From Treponema sp. (GTDB lineage: Bacteria > Spirochaetota > Spirochaetia > Treponematales > Treponemataceae): 44,641 nt of DNA. The stretch lies in NCBI GenBank assembly GCA_016287815.1, contig JAEEWW010000012.1:1-44641 (forward strand), read 5' to 3'. Position 1 is the first letter of the stretch, and the number at the start of each line of letters is the position of its first letter. The position numbers and the translations under genes are program-made. The notes beneath the pieces are model-generated. The model was not told the DNA's origin. It made no database searches and worked only from the letters and a program-made list of their open reading frames with translations. Positions 35,281 through 43,702 of this stretch are shown here, piece after piece.

Positions 35281-35425
35281 AAAAAACTGCTCTGTGGGAC
35301 GCAGGGAAAACCAAATCAAGGGGGAACCTGCTGGAATTTCATTGGCGATAGCCACTGTGATAAAACAGAAGCAGGGGGATTCCTTGATTTTTTTCCCGTA
35401 GCTGGGACCCGCAGAGCAGTTTTTT
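35281..35425 (+). ncRNA. Long foldback RNA element with U-tract, partial resemblance to a cobalamin riboswitch
   Basis: End arms 35281-35298 and 35408-35425 match at 17 of 18 positions, and the right arm ends in six T. Further pairs are 35313-35321 with 35382-35390 (9 bp) and 35327-35332 with 35370-35375 (6 bp). Inside are GGGAA (35322-35326) and, 25 bases later, CCACTGTGA (35352-35360). That spacing and wording resemble the cobalamin riboswitch core (GGGAA ... CGCCACTGT), but GGTG reads GCTG, AATTCC reads AATTTC, and the B12 box (near 35367-35384) is poor. About 100 bp separate it from rpoZ, an unlikely client. It may be a decayed riboswitch, a trans-acting RNA, or a small repeat element. 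Confidence 0.4.
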
Positions 35426-35523
35426 AAAGTCAGTATTCCTGTTCCTTTGCTCTAAATCCTTTAAGATCTGAAAAGTTTGACACGTAATCATATTTTTTAT
35501 ATACTAAAGAAATAGAGGTGTTT

Positions 35524-35718
35524 ATGCTTTTTCCTTTGCAAAATCTTGTAAAATTTACAGGCAATATTTATGAAATTACAGTAGCGGCAAATCGCCGTGC
35601 ATACCAGATGCTTCGCGTTAAGGATCCGGCTATTGAAGAAAATGAAGGTAAAGTTGTTTCATTGGCTGCACAGCAGCTTTTTTCTAATAAAGTAACTTAC
35701 CGTATTGAACAGCAGTAA
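35524..35718 (+). CDS. rpoZ: RNA polymerase omega subunit
   Basis: This 64-residue protein begins MLFPLQNLVKFTGNIYEITV and continues with AANRRAYQMLRVKDP and EGKVVSLAAQQLFSNKVTYR, the short omega form of treponemes. Omega helps assemble and stabilise RNA polymerase. The frame is open to a GTG at 35518, but the ATG at 35524 has AGGTG at suitable spacing. Its 3' end overlaps the start of miaA by 14 bp. The call rests on remembered family pattern and size, so it is slightly less certain than for the enzymes. Confidence 0.8.
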   Translation: MLFPLQNLVKFTGNIYEITVAANRRAYQMLRVKDPAIEENEGKVVSLAAQQLFSNKVTYRIEQQ

Positions 35719-36706
35719 TTGTCAAAAAATTCCGGTTCTGGTAATTTTTGCACCAACTGCTTCAGGAAAGACTGCCTTGCTTCAGAAATTATTCGGCGCA
35801 GGCAGTCCTTATTTTTTTAAAGACAGGGCAGAAATTATCAATGCAGATTCCATGCAGGTTTATAAATTTATGGATATTGGAACTGCAAAACCAGATAAAG
35901 ATTTACAGAAAGAAATTCCTCATCATCTTGTAGATGTTTGTACGCCAGATAAACAGTTTTCTGCTTCAATGTTTGTTGAATCAGCTGATAAACTTTGCCG
36001 TGAAATTTATTCGCGAAAAAAAGTTCCTGTGGTTTGCGGCGGAACAGGATTTTATATAAAAGCATTTCTACAGGGATTACCGCCAACTCCAACCGGTAAT
36101 ATGGAAGTTAGAAACCAGCTTCAAATTCGTGCAGAAAAAGAAGGTCTTACTGTATTATATGAAGAACTTTGCCGGATAGATGCAGAAAGCGCAAAAAAAA
36201 TTAATCCTAATGATGCCTATAGAATTGAGCGTGCGCTTGAAGTTTTTATAACTACAGGAAAACCTTTGTCTTCTTTTGCAATACCGACGGAACTTCGGAA
36301 AGGTTATGAATTTTGCATTATAGTTTTAGCTCGGGGACGCAGTGAACTTTATTCACGCATTGATGATAGGGTAGATGAAATGTTTTCTTGCGGTTTGCCT
36401 GAAGAATTTAATGCATTAGTTCAACGCGGATATACAAAAGAATGCCCTGGAATGAAGGCTATAGGCTATAGAGAATTCTTTAATTATTTTCCAAACGGAA
36501 TTCAAGATTTATCAGAAGAAGAAACAAAGCACAAACTGGAACTTGTAAAAGATCTTATAAAGAAAAACAGCCGTCATTATGCAAAAAAACAGTATACTTT
36601 TATGAATGGAATTCCCGGGGCTCATTTTTGTCCTCTTACAGAAGGAAGTGAAATTTCTGAAAGCGTTATAAAAAAAATATCAGATTTTATGGCTTCTGAT
36701 ACTTGA
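35705..36706 (+). CDS. miaA: tRNA dimethylallyltransferase MiaA
   Basis: This 333-residue enzyme transfers a dimethylallyl group to A37 of tRNAs reading UNN codons. The P-loop APTASGKTALL, INADSMQVYKFMDIGTAKP, PHHLVDVCTPDKQFSA, GGTGFYIKAFLQGLP and GYREFF are all present. The only start that keeps the P-loop region intact is TTG at 35705, which lies inside rpoZ (14-bp overlap). No ribosome binding site is evident, so translation probably depends on rpoZ. Confidence 0.95.
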   Translation: MNSSNCQKIPVLVIFAPTASGKTALLQKLFGAGSPYFFKDRAEIINADSMQVYKFMDIGTAKPDKDLQKEIPHHLVDVCTPDKQFSASMFVESADKLCREIYSRKKVPVVCGGTGFYIKAFLQGLPPTPTGNMEVRNQLQIRAEKEGLTVLYEELCRIDAESAKKINPNDAYRIERALEVFITTGKPLSSFAIPTELRKGYEFCIIVLARGRSELYSRIDDRVDEMFSCGLPEEFNALVQRGYTKECPGMKAIGYREFFNYFPNGIQDLSEEETKHKLELVKDLIKKNSRHYAKKQYTFMNGIPGAHFCPLTEGSEISESVIKKISDFMASDT

Positions 36707-36768
36707 CGTAAGAGCTCAAAATATACATAATTATCAAAGTTTTTATCATAGAACGAAGGAGAGCCATT

Positions 36769-36855
36769 GTGCCTTGTGGTAAGAAAAGAAAGCGCCAGAA
36801 GATGGCGACACATAAGCGAAAGAAGATGCTTAGAAGAAATCGGCATAAGAAATAA
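36769..36855 (+). CDS. 28-residue AURKAIP1/COX24-type basic ribosomal protein (bS22-like)
   Basis: This very short gene starts with GTG at 36769 behind a strong GAAGGAG site and encodes MPCGKKRKRQKMATHKRKKM followed by LRRNRHKK. More than half the residues are Lys or Arg. The pattern is that of the small AURKAIP1/COX24 domain proteins annotated in treponemes and related to mitochondrial mS38 and actinobacterial bS22, which bind the small ribosomal subunit. It has its own terminator (36882-36920) and sits between miaA and dxs. Gene predictors often miss it because of its length. Confidence 0.85.
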   Translation: MPCGKKRKRQKMATHKRKKMLRRNRHKK

Positions 36856-36881
36856 CGTAAGTTATTGTATTTATGCAAAAT

Positions 36882-36920
36882 AAGACCGCGAAGTTATAAA
36901 ACTACCGCGGTCTTTTTTTT
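36882..36920 (+). terminator. Intrinsic terminator after the bS22-like gene
   Basis: A perfect 9-bp stem (36882-36890 with 36906-36914) is followed by a T-run to 36920. It ends just before the AGGAG of dxs (36921), so dxs must be served by read-through or by a promoter overlapping the hairpin. Confidence 0.9.
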
Positions 36921-36931
36921 AGGAGATTTGT

Positions 36932-38902
36932 ACGTTACTTCAAGAAATTCATTCACCGGAAGATGTTAAAAAACTCTCTAGAAAACAGCTGTCAGTTCTT
37001 GCAAAAGAAATCAGAAGTGTAATTATTGACGTTGTAGGAAAAAACGGGGGACATTTATCCAGTAATCTTGGAGTAGTGGAACTTACAATTGCCCTCCACA
37101 GGGCTTTTAACAGTCCTGAAGATGCACTTATATGGGATGTAAGCCATCAGTGCTATACGCATAAACTTTTAACAGACCGCTATAAAAATTTTTCTACTTT
37201 AAGAATGCATGGCGGAATTTCAGGCTTTACAAAGAAAAAAGAAAGTCCCCATGATTTTTTTGATAACGGTCATTCTTCAACTTCAATTTCTTCTGCACTC
37301 GGGCTTCTAGAAGCATGGCAGCATGAAGGCAGAAAAGGTAAGGCTGTTGCAATTATAGGAGACGGTGCGTTAACCGGAGGAATGGCTTTTGAAGCCCTTT
37401 CTCATGCTGGGCAGATTTCTAAAAATCTGATTGTAGTATTGAATGATAACCAGATGTCAATCAGCCCGAATACAGGTTCTCTTTCAAGATATTTAAGCCG
37501 TCTTACAATGACTTCTTCATATCAGAATTTCAGGCATACGGTTGACCACATAGTAGATAAAATCCCTTATTTTAACAAACATCTTGGCAATTTTATTTTC
37601 CGTCTGAAACGCGGAATTAAGGGAATGTTTTTAACAAACAATCTTTTTATTGATTTAGGCTTTGAATATGTCGGTCCCCTTGACGGACATAATATAAGTG
37701 AACTTGAACATGTTTTTGAGCATGTAAAAAAACTTCCTCGGCCTGTCGTTGTTCATGTTGTTACAAGAAAAGGCCGTGGTTTTTCATTTGCAGAAAATGA
37801 TCCTGCAAAGTTCCATGGAATAGGACCTTTCTGTATAACAGACGGAACTGTAGAAAAAGCAGATAAAGTAAGTTTTACGGAAGTTTTTGGAAAAAGTCTT
37901 GTTAAGCTGGCAGAAAAACATTCAAATATTGCAGCAATTACCGCTGCCATGACTAAAGGCACCGGGCTTGACGAGTTTTCTAAATTATATAGCGAACGTT
38001 TTTATGATGTCGGTATTGCCGAACAGCATGCGGTAACCTTTGCTTCCGGTCTTGCAGCCGGCGGCATGATTCCTGTTGTATGCATTTATTCGACATTCAT
38101 GCAGCGTGCAGTCGATCAGATAATCCACGATGTGGCTTTGCAAAACCTTCATGTAGTTTTGGTTTTTGACCGAGCAGGTGTTGTTCCTCAGGACGGCGAA
38201 ACACATCAGGGAATGTATGATATTGCCCTTATGCGCTCTATTCCGAATGTTTCAATTCTTGCGCCATGCAGCGCAAAAGATCTGGAATATTGTCTTGCAT
38301 GGGCAGTTGAAGAATGTAACGGACCTGTTGTAATTCGCTATCCAAAATCTTCGTGTCCTTCACAGGAATTTGATTTTGCGCCTCCGGTTTCCGTAATATC
38401 TGCCACACCTGCTATATCAGCTTCAGATTCCGGCTCTGCAAGCTTTGCCCCTTCAGACTCTGTAAAATCAGGATTCCTTGTTCCGTGTAGTGAATTTGCG
38501 GCAAGTCTTTCTCCTGCAGAAAATAAAAAAACAGAAAAAAAGATTTTGTTTGTATGCACAGGCGGCTTTTTTTCAGAAACCTTGAATGCGGCAAGAATCC
38601 TTTTAATGAAAGATATAGAAACAGACCTTTATGTGCTTCGTTTTATAAAGCCGTTTAATTATGAAGAACTTGCTCAAATAGCAAAAAAATATGACGGAAT
38701 TGTTGTTGCAGAAGATGGCGTTGCTCTTGGAGGAATAGGCGAAGAAGTAAAATGTATGTTACTTTCTGAAGGCATAAAAAATGTTACTGTGAAGGCATTC
38801 CCGGACAGGTTCCTTGCACATGGAAACAGAAGCGAAATTTGTGCAGATTGCGGAATGAGTCCAGAAGACCTTGCACAGGCAGCATTGGATTTACTTAAAT
38901 AG
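36932..38902 (+). CDS. dxs: 1-deoxy-D-xylulose-5-phosphate synthase, apparent non-AUG (ACG) start
   Basis: About 656 residues; it condenses pyruvate and glyceraldehyde-3-phosphate, the first step of the MEP isoprenoid pathway. Seen are GGHLSSNLGVVELTIALHRA with the active-site His41, the TPP motif GDGALTGG with NDNQMSIS, and the transketolase domain (DVGIAEQHAVTFASGLA). Conserved coding begins at LLQEIHSPEDVKKLS, yet there is no ATG, GTG or TTG in frame until GTG 37076, which would remove His41. An AGGAG site at 36921-36925 lies 6 nt before ACG at 36932, the best start; ATT at 36926 is too close. A Ser/Pro/Ala-rich insert of about 50 residues (around 483-535) separates the last two domains. 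Confidence 0.9.
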   Translation, partial: TLLQEIHSPEDVKKLSRKQLSVLAKEIRSVIIDVVGKNGGHLSSNLGVVELTIALHRAFNSPEDALIWDVSHQCYTHKLLTDRYKNFSTLRMHGGISGFTKKKESPHDFFDNGHSSTSISSALGLLEAWQHEGRKGKAVAIIGDGALTGGMAFEALSHAGQISKNLIVVLNDNQMSISPNTGSLSRYLSRLTMTSSYQNFRHTVDHIVDKIPYFNKHLGNFIFRLKRGIKGMFLTNNLFIDLGFEYVGPLDGHNISELEHVFEHVKKLPRPVVVHVVTRKGRGFSFAENDPAKFHGIGPFCITDGTVEKADKVSFTEVFGKSLVKLAEKHSNIAAITAAMTKGTGLDEFSKLYSERFYDVGIAEQHAVTFASGLAAGGMIPVVCIYSTFMQRAVDQIIHDVALQNLHVVLVFDRAGVVPQDGETHQGMYDIALMRSIPNVSILAPCSAKDLEYCLAWAVEECNGPVVIRYPKSSCPSQEFDFAPPVSVISATPAISASDSGSASFAPSDSVKSGFLVPCSEFAASLSPAENKKTEKKILFVCTGGFFSETLNAARILLMKDIETDLYVLRFIKPFNYEELAQIAKKYDGIVVAEDGVALGGIGEEVKCMLLSEGIKNVTVKAFPDRFLAHGNRSEICADCGMSPEDLAQAALDLLK

Positions 38903-38927
38903 ATTTTATTTAATAGTTTAATAATTT

Positions 38928-39755
38928 ATGAAAAGTTTAAAATTACATAACCGTAGTATTTCAACAGAAAGTCCTGCATTTGTAATGGGAATTGTAAATG
39001 CAACTCCAGATTCATTTTGGGAAAAAAGTCGTGGCGACCAAGAAAGTTCATTAAAACTTGCCCTTAAACTTATAGAAGAAGGCGCGGATATTCTTGATAT
39101 AGGCGGAGAATCCACGCGCCCAGGTTCTGATTATGTTGATGCAGAAGAAGAGATAAAAAGGGTTGTTCCTCTTGTTGAAGAAATCCGTAAAGTTTCTGAT
39201 ATTCCTCTTTCAATTGATACAAGAAAATATAAAGTAATGAAGGCGGCTTTTGAAGCAGGGGCAGATATTTTAAATGATGTTTCAGCCCTTGAAGATGATG
39301 AAAAACTTGCACCTTTTGTTTCTTCGGTAAAAATTCCTGTTATTTTAATGCACAAAAGAGGAATTCCAAGTATAATGCAGAATAGAACAGATTATAAAGA
39401 TGTTTTCACGGAAGTTGAGGATTATCTTTATAAAAGAATAACCTTTGCAAAACAGGCTGGCATTGAAGATGAAAAAATCATTCTTGATCCGGGAATCGGA
39501 TTTGGAAAAAATCTTGAAGCCAATTTGTGCCTGATAAAGAACTGCGGAAAGTTATGCGGCGGTACATTTCCTGTGCTTATGGCTCTTTCACGCAAAAGCT
39601 GCATCGGCCAGATAACCGGTAAACCTGTAGAAGATAGGCTTTCCGGCACAATTACGGCAGATGTTCTTTCTGTTCTTGCCGGTGCTTTTATGATTCGCGT
39701 GCATGACGTAAAGGAAGCCGTTGATTCAATGAAAGTATTAAAAGCCCTGGTATAA
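38928..39755 (+). CDS. folP: Dihydropteroate synthase
   Basis: A 275-residue TIM-barrel enzyme of folate synthesis that joins p-aminobenzoate to dihydropterin pyrophosphate. The pterin-site motifs VMGIVNATPDSF (about residues 19-30), DILDIGGESTRPGSD (about 58-72), SIDTRKYKVMKAA, DILNDVSALE, and the C-terminal GTITADVLSVLAGAFMIRVH are present. In the phosphate-loop motif, DSFWEKS replaces the usual DSFSDGG, a small departure in loop 1. It follows dxs by 25 bp and precedes cdaA by 28 bp. Confidence 0.94.
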   Translation: MKSLKLHNRSISTESPAFVMGIVNATPDSFWEKSRGDQESSLKLALKLIEEGADILDIGGESTRPGSDYVDAEEEIKRVVPLVEEIRKVSDIPLSIDTRKYKVMKAAFEAGADILNDVSALEDDEKLAPFVSSVKIPVILMHKRGIPSIMQNRTDYKDVFTEVEDYLYKRITFAKQAGIEDEKIILDPGIGFGKNLEANLCLIKNCGKLCGGTFPVLMALSRKSCIGQITGKPVEDRLSGTITADVLSVLAGAFMIRVHDVKEAVDSMKVLKALV

Positions 39756-39783
39756 TATCTGGGTATGCTATTAGGATAATAAA

Positions 39784-40602
39784 GTGAACGCTTTTGACAG
39801 TCTTGTAAGAATATATGATTTTATCCGTCCTCTTATTGATATTGGAATAATTGCTTTTATTCTGTACAAAGCGTATGGAATTTTACAGAAAACAAACAGT
39901 GTTCAGATTGTGCGCTCAGCCCTTATCGTTGGTTTTGCCTATGCTGCGGCCATGCTGTTCAGGCTTTCAACACTTCAGTGGCTTTTAAACCTTTTGGCTC
40001 AGGGACTTTTAATCTGCTTTGCAATTGTCTTTCAGCCGGAACTTCGTAAAATCTTTATAAAAATCGGTCAGATTAACTGGTTTTCATTAAGAAACCGCTC
40101 CAAGCATTCGTATGTAGATGCCGTTCTTATTGCAGCCGATCAGCTTTCAAAATTAAAGCGCGGTATGCTTGTAGTTTTTTCAAGAAGAACCCGTCTGGAC
40201 GATATTATAGAAACCGGTACAAAACTTAATGCCGACCTTTCTTCAAGTCTTTTACTTACAATATTTGCGTTTAACACGACCATGCATGACGGTGCATGTA
40301 TCATTCAGGGCGGTAAAATTATTGCAGCCGGCTGTTTCCTTCCGCTTAGTGAACAGTATGATATTAAAAAAACATTCGGAACACGTCATCGTGCGGCACT
40401 TGGAATTTCAGAATCTTCTGATGCTGTTGTACTTGTAGTTTCTGAAGAATCAGGAGCAATAAGCCTTGCTTATGAATCACGCCTGCATTATGACCTTTCA
40501 ATGGAAGAACTTTCACAGACGCTTGAAGATTTGCTGGATTTGAAGACTGAAGACTATATTCTGGAGGACACAATAGATGAAAGTGCGTCTGGAAAACTTT
40601 AA
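39784..40602 (+). CDS. cdaA: Diadenylate cyclase CdaA (c-di-AMP synthase)
   Basis: A 272-residue membrane-bound enzyme that makes cyclic di-AMP from two ATP. Three N-terminal membrane segments (about residues 14-30, 44-60, 65-83) precede the DAC domain. Catalytic motifs DGA (169-171, in TMHDGACIIQGG) and RHR (201-203, in GTRHRAALGIS) are intact. The start is GTG at 39784 after AGGAT. It overlaps the YbbR/CdaR gene by 26 bp, the usual regulator partner; glmM, the third member in Firmicutes, is not next to them. Confidence 0.96.
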   Translation: MNAFDSLVRIYDFIRPLIDIGIIAFILYKAYGILQKTNSVQIVRSALIVGFAYAAAMLFRLSTLQWLLNLLAQGLLICFAIVFQPELRKIFIKIGQINWFSLRNRSKHSYVDAVLIAADQLSKLKRGMLVVFSRRTRLDDIIETGTKLNADLSSSLLLTIFAFNTTMHDGACIIQGGKIIAAGCFLPLSEQYDIKKTFGTRHRAALGISESSDAVVLVVSEESGAISLAYESRLHYDLSMEELSQTLEDLLDLKTEDYILEDTIDESASGKL

Positions 40603-41566
40603 GGTCATAGATAAAATTATAGTAAACTGGCCTGCAAAGGTAATCTGTGTCCTTATAGCTCTGCTTTTATATTTTTTTTATAACCTTTCAAGGCTGGATT
40701 CAAAAACAATTTCTGTTCCTCTGGATATAAAAAGTGACGGACAGTTTATGGCTGTAAGTTCATTTCAAAAGCATGTAAGGGTAAATTTACGCGCAAGCCC
40801 TGAATCCCTTGCACAGATTTCTACAAGAGATATTGAAGCTGTTTTAGATATAAATAATTATACACATTCAGGTGTTTTCGATGTTCCTGTTTCACTTTCC
40901 TTTTCGCCAGATTTTTATCTGATTGATCCGATTGAAGTTCATGTAACTCCTGACAGAATAAAATTACAGATCGAAGATAAAACTTTTTCTTACAAAAATA
41001 TTCAGGTTTCTTTTGCAGACAGCCTGCCTGACGGCTATGAAATGGTTTCTTATACAGTAAACCCGTCTTCGCTGAAAGTAACAGGGGCGCGTTCTGCTGT
41101 TGAACAGACTACAGTGCTTTTTACAAACCGCCTGCCGCTTTCCGGGCATACAAGAACTTTTTCTGCGCCTGTTCAGATTTCGTCGCTTAATTCGCTTATT
41201 TCCATTGAAAATAATGCAGAAGTTATTGTAACTGTAGAAATTCAGCCTCAAAGAACACATCGGGATTTTACAAATATTCCTGTTAATTTTAATTCGCTTA
41301 ATCCAAATCTAAAAGTTTCAGATGATGTTTTCATTACAAGAGGAATTTCATTTACCTTGCTTGGTGAAAAAATTACCCTTGATAAACTTTCAGATGATTC
41401 TGTTTCTGTAAGTGCTGACTGCCAGGAAATTGAGCATGCCGGAGAATATGAATTAAAATTGCAGTATTCTATTCCTGACAAAACAAAACTTTATGAACCA
41501 TACCCTGAAACAGTTACAGTAAAAATTGAAGCTGCGGATGCATCGGATTTGGAAAGTGATTCTTAA
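40577..41566 (+). CDS. cdaR: YbbR-domain protein, CdaR-type regulator of diadenylate cyclase
   Basis: A 329-residue protein with one N-terminal membrane segment (VICVLIALLLYFFYNL, about residues 22-37) and an extracytoplasmic part made of about three YbbR-type repeats, each with a VPL/VPV... motif (SVPLDIKSDGQFMAVSSF, FDVPVSLSFSPDFYLID, NIPVNFNSLNPNLKVSD). CdaR proteins bind CdaA and modulate c-di-AMP synthesis. The 26-bp overlap with cdaA implies coupled translation. Confidence 0.9.
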   Translation: MKVRLENFKVIDKIIVNWPAKVICVLIALLLYFFYNLSRLDSKTISVPLDIKSDGQFMAVSSFQKHVRVNLRASPESLAQISTRDIEAVLDINNYTHSGVFDVPVSLSFSPDFYLIDPIEVHVTPDRIKLQIEDKTFSYKNIQVSFADSLPDGYEMVSYTVNPSSLKVTGARSAVEQTTVLFTNRLPLSGHTRTFSAPVQISSLNSLISIENNAEVIVTVEIQPQRTHRDFTNIPVNFNSLNPNLKVSDDVFITRGISFTLLGEKITLDKLSDDSVSVSADCQEIEHAGEYELKLQYSIPDKTKLYEPYPETVTVKIEAADASDLESDS

Positions 41567-41575
41567 AGGCGGACT

Positions 41576-41968
41576 ATGATTTTTGGAATTGGAACAGACA
41601 TAGTAGAAACAAAAAGATTTTCAAAATGGGTAAAAGACGGTGAAATTTTAAAAAGGTATTTTGCCGAGGAAGAACAGTATCCATGCGAAAATAACGATGT
41701 AAGCCATGAAAACCGAATCTGTCAGCATTATGCTGTGCGTTTTGCAGCAAAAGAAGCCTTTTCAAAAGCGCTTGGAACTGGTATTTTGGGATTTGACCTT
41801 AAAGATATTTATGTTGAAAAAAATACCGAAGGTAAGCCTTCTTTGGTTTTAAAAAATAAGGCGCTTGAGCTTTTACAGAAACGGTGCCCGGATGCAAAAG
41901 TTTTTGTAAGCTTAAGCCATGAAAAAGAATATGCAACTGCCTTTGTTGTAATAGAAAAAGTGGAGTAA
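41576..41968 (+). CDS. acpS: Holo-[acyl-carrier-protein] synthase
   Basis: A 130-residue 4'-phosphopantetheinyl transferase that activates acyl carrier protein. The metal and CoA site motifs MIFGIGTDIVETKRF (Asp8) and AVRFAAKEAFSKALGTG are canonical, and SLSHEKEYATAFVVIE ends the protein. The ATG lies 9 bp after the cdaR stop, behind AAAGGCGG. The DUF2225 gene follows 4 bp later, so it is in the middle of the operon. Confidence 0.96.
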   Translation: MIFGIGTDIVETKRFSKWVKDGEILKRYFAEEEQYPCENNDVSHENRICQHYAVRFAAKEAFSKALGTGILGFDLKDIYVEKNTEGKPSLVLKNKALELLQKRCPDAKVFVSLSHEKEYATAFVVIEKVE

Positions 41969-41972
41969 TTAT

Positions 41973-42869
41973 ATGCAGTCATCAAAAAAGAAAGAACCTG
42001 ATAAAAAGCCTTCAATCTCGTACTGGACTAAACAGAAATGTCACTGTCCTGTCTGCAAAAAAGATTTCAGGCACGAAGAAATGCTTTCCGGTAATGGTCG
42101 TATGATTGCAGGTGGCCTTACAGATGAGCTTCACCGTATCTATGAACCTTCTGCACGCTATGGCAAAGTTTATCCGCTTATTTACGCAATTGGCTGCTGT
42201 CCTAACTGTCATGCGGCAATGTTCTGGGGAGATTTTCCTGTTCTTCAGGATAAGGGAACTCTTGAACGCATTTATGATGATGAAGAAAACCGTTTAAAAC
42301 AGGTAAACGAGGTTTTTCCGTATTTTAATCTTGAACGCGAGAGAACTCTGTACGACGGAGCTGCAATGTATTACATGGCTCTTCTTACTTATTCAAAAAT
42401 GGATGTTGCATATCTTCCGACCTTAAAACAGGGAATTATAGCGTTAAGGCTTTCATGGCTTTGCCGCGACCTTGATATAGCCGTTCCAAATCACAATTTT
42501 TCTGTAATGGCAGAAACCTTTGTGCGCAAGGCTATCTTTTTCTACCAGCAGGCCGTAATAAATGAAACCGCACGTGTAGAACAAAGTTCTTCAATTTCAA
42601 ATTTCGGACCTGATATTGATAAAAATTACGGCTGGGACGGAGTTATTTATCTATGCGGTCTTCTGGAATACAAATACGGTCAGCAGAATGACCATGAACT
42701 TCGCCTTAGAAAACTTGAAGAATACAAAACTGCAATTGCCCGCATTTTCGGATTCGGAAAATCTTCTAAAAATAAGCCTGGACCTCTTCTTGAACATTCA
42801 AGAAACCTTTACGAAGCTTTAACAAAAGAACTTGAAGCAAGTACAGAAATTTCCCTTGGAGAAATGTAA
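41973..42869 (+). CDS. DUF2225 family protein
   Basis: A 298-residue cytoplasmic protein. Near the N-terminus two CxxC-type pairs (KCHCPVCKKDF and GCCPNCHAAMFWGDF) look like a zinc-binding module. The remainder is helical (YDGAAMYYMALLTYSKMDVA, IALRLSWLCRDL) and TPR-like, as in DUF2225 proteins of clostridia and spirochaetes, whose role is unknown. It lies between acpS and truA with almost no spacing. Confidence 0.85.
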   Translation: MQSSKKKEPDKKPSISYWTKQKCHCPVCKKDFRHEEMLSGNGRMIAGGLTDELHRIYEPSARYGKVYPLIYAIGCCPNCHAAMFWGDFPVLQDKGTLERIYDDEENRLKQVNEVFPYFNLERERTLYDGAAMYYMALLTYSKMDVAYLPTLKQGIIALRLSWLCRDLDIAVPNHNFSVMAETFVRKAIFFYQQAVINETARVEQSSSISNFGPDIDKNYGWDGVIYLCGLLEYKYGQQNDHELRLRKLEEYKTAIARIFGFGKSSKNKPGPLLEHSRNLYEALTKELEASTEISLGEM

Positions 42870-42871
42870 GT

Positions 42872-43663
42872 TTGCGCAATATATTGTTAACGCTGTCTTA
42901 TGACGGAACTGACTTCTGCGGATGGCAAAGACAGGATCATGCTCCTTCTGTAAAGCCTGTACGTACAGTTCAGGCAGAACTTGAAAAAGCTCTTGAAAAA
43001 CTGCATGGAACACATATTGATTTACATGGCTCCGGAAGAACGGATTCCGGCGTTCATGCTGCAGCTCAGGCAGCAAATTTCTTTTCTCCGATTGATTCTA
43101 TTCCAGAAAAAAATTATGTTCAGGCGTTGAATGCACTTTTGCCGCATGATATACGAATTCAGGATTCTAAACTTGTGCCGGATGATTTTGATTCAAGATT
43201 TTCTGCAACAAGCCGTGTATACCGCTATTTTATGGTAAGCGGAAAAAATCCGCTGGCAAACCAGATGCCCTATGTCTGGTTCATAAAACGAACGCCGGAT
43301 ATTGATGTATTAAATAAAATGGCTTCAGTCCTAAAAGGCGAAATTGATTGTGCCTCGTTTGCCGCAAGCGGCGACCAGAGTGTTTCAACAAACAGATATA
43401 TAGAAAATGCCCGCTTTTTTGAAACAGAAGGATTTCCCGGCGGAAAGTTTTTAGTTTTTGAAATTGAAGCAAATGCCTTTTTATGGAAAATGGTACGTAC
43501 GTTAACCGGAACTTTTATTGAATTTGAACGCGATGGCAAAGATACTGATTATTTCAAAAAAGTTCTGGAAGCAAAAGACAGAAAACTTGCAGGCGTTACA
43601 GCACCTCCTCAGGGACTTTTTTTGTGGCAGATTAAATTTGACGGAATACGACGCCACGTGTAA
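42872..43663 (+). CDS. truA: tRNA pseudouridine(38-40) synthase TruA
   Basis: A 263-residue enzyme that forms pseudouridine at positions 38-40 of tRNA anticodon arms. The motif LTLSYDGTDFCGWQRQ and catalytic Asp58 (GSGRTDSGVHA) are present, with the C-terminal FLWKMVRTLTGT and PPQGLFLWQIKF. The start codon is TTG at 42872, two bases after the DUF2225 stop; no other start would keep the conserved N-terminus. It ends the operon and converges on priA with a 39-bp gap in which I see no clear terminator. Confidence 0.96.
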   Translation: MRNILLTLSYDGTDFCGWQRQDHAPSVKPVRTVQAELEKALEKLHGTHIDLHGSGRTDSGVHAAAQAANFFSPIDSIPEKNYVQALNALLPHDIRIQDSKLVPDDFDSRFSATSRVYRYFMVSGKNPLANQMPYVWFIKRTPDIDVLNKMASVLKGEIDCASFAASGDQSVSTNRYIENARFFETEGFPGGKFLVFEIEANAFLWKMVRTLTGTFIEFERDGKDTDYFKKVLEAKDRKLAGVTAPPQGLFLWQIKFDGIRRHV

Positions 43664-43702
43664 ACCGCCTTAAAACCTGCTGTCTGCAATATAAACTTAC
43701 AG

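Noticed and set aside
35281..35425. Integron attC site or MITE
   Set aside because: No GTTRRRY/RYYYAAC core sites at the ends and no clear target-site duplication. The U-tract and riboswitch-like core fit an RNA better, though a repeat element is not fully excluded.
35053..35427. Open frames of 66-100 codons on both strands in the gap-rpoZ spacer
   Set aside because: They run through the terminator and inverted repeats, have no ribosome binding site and no recognisable protein pattern.
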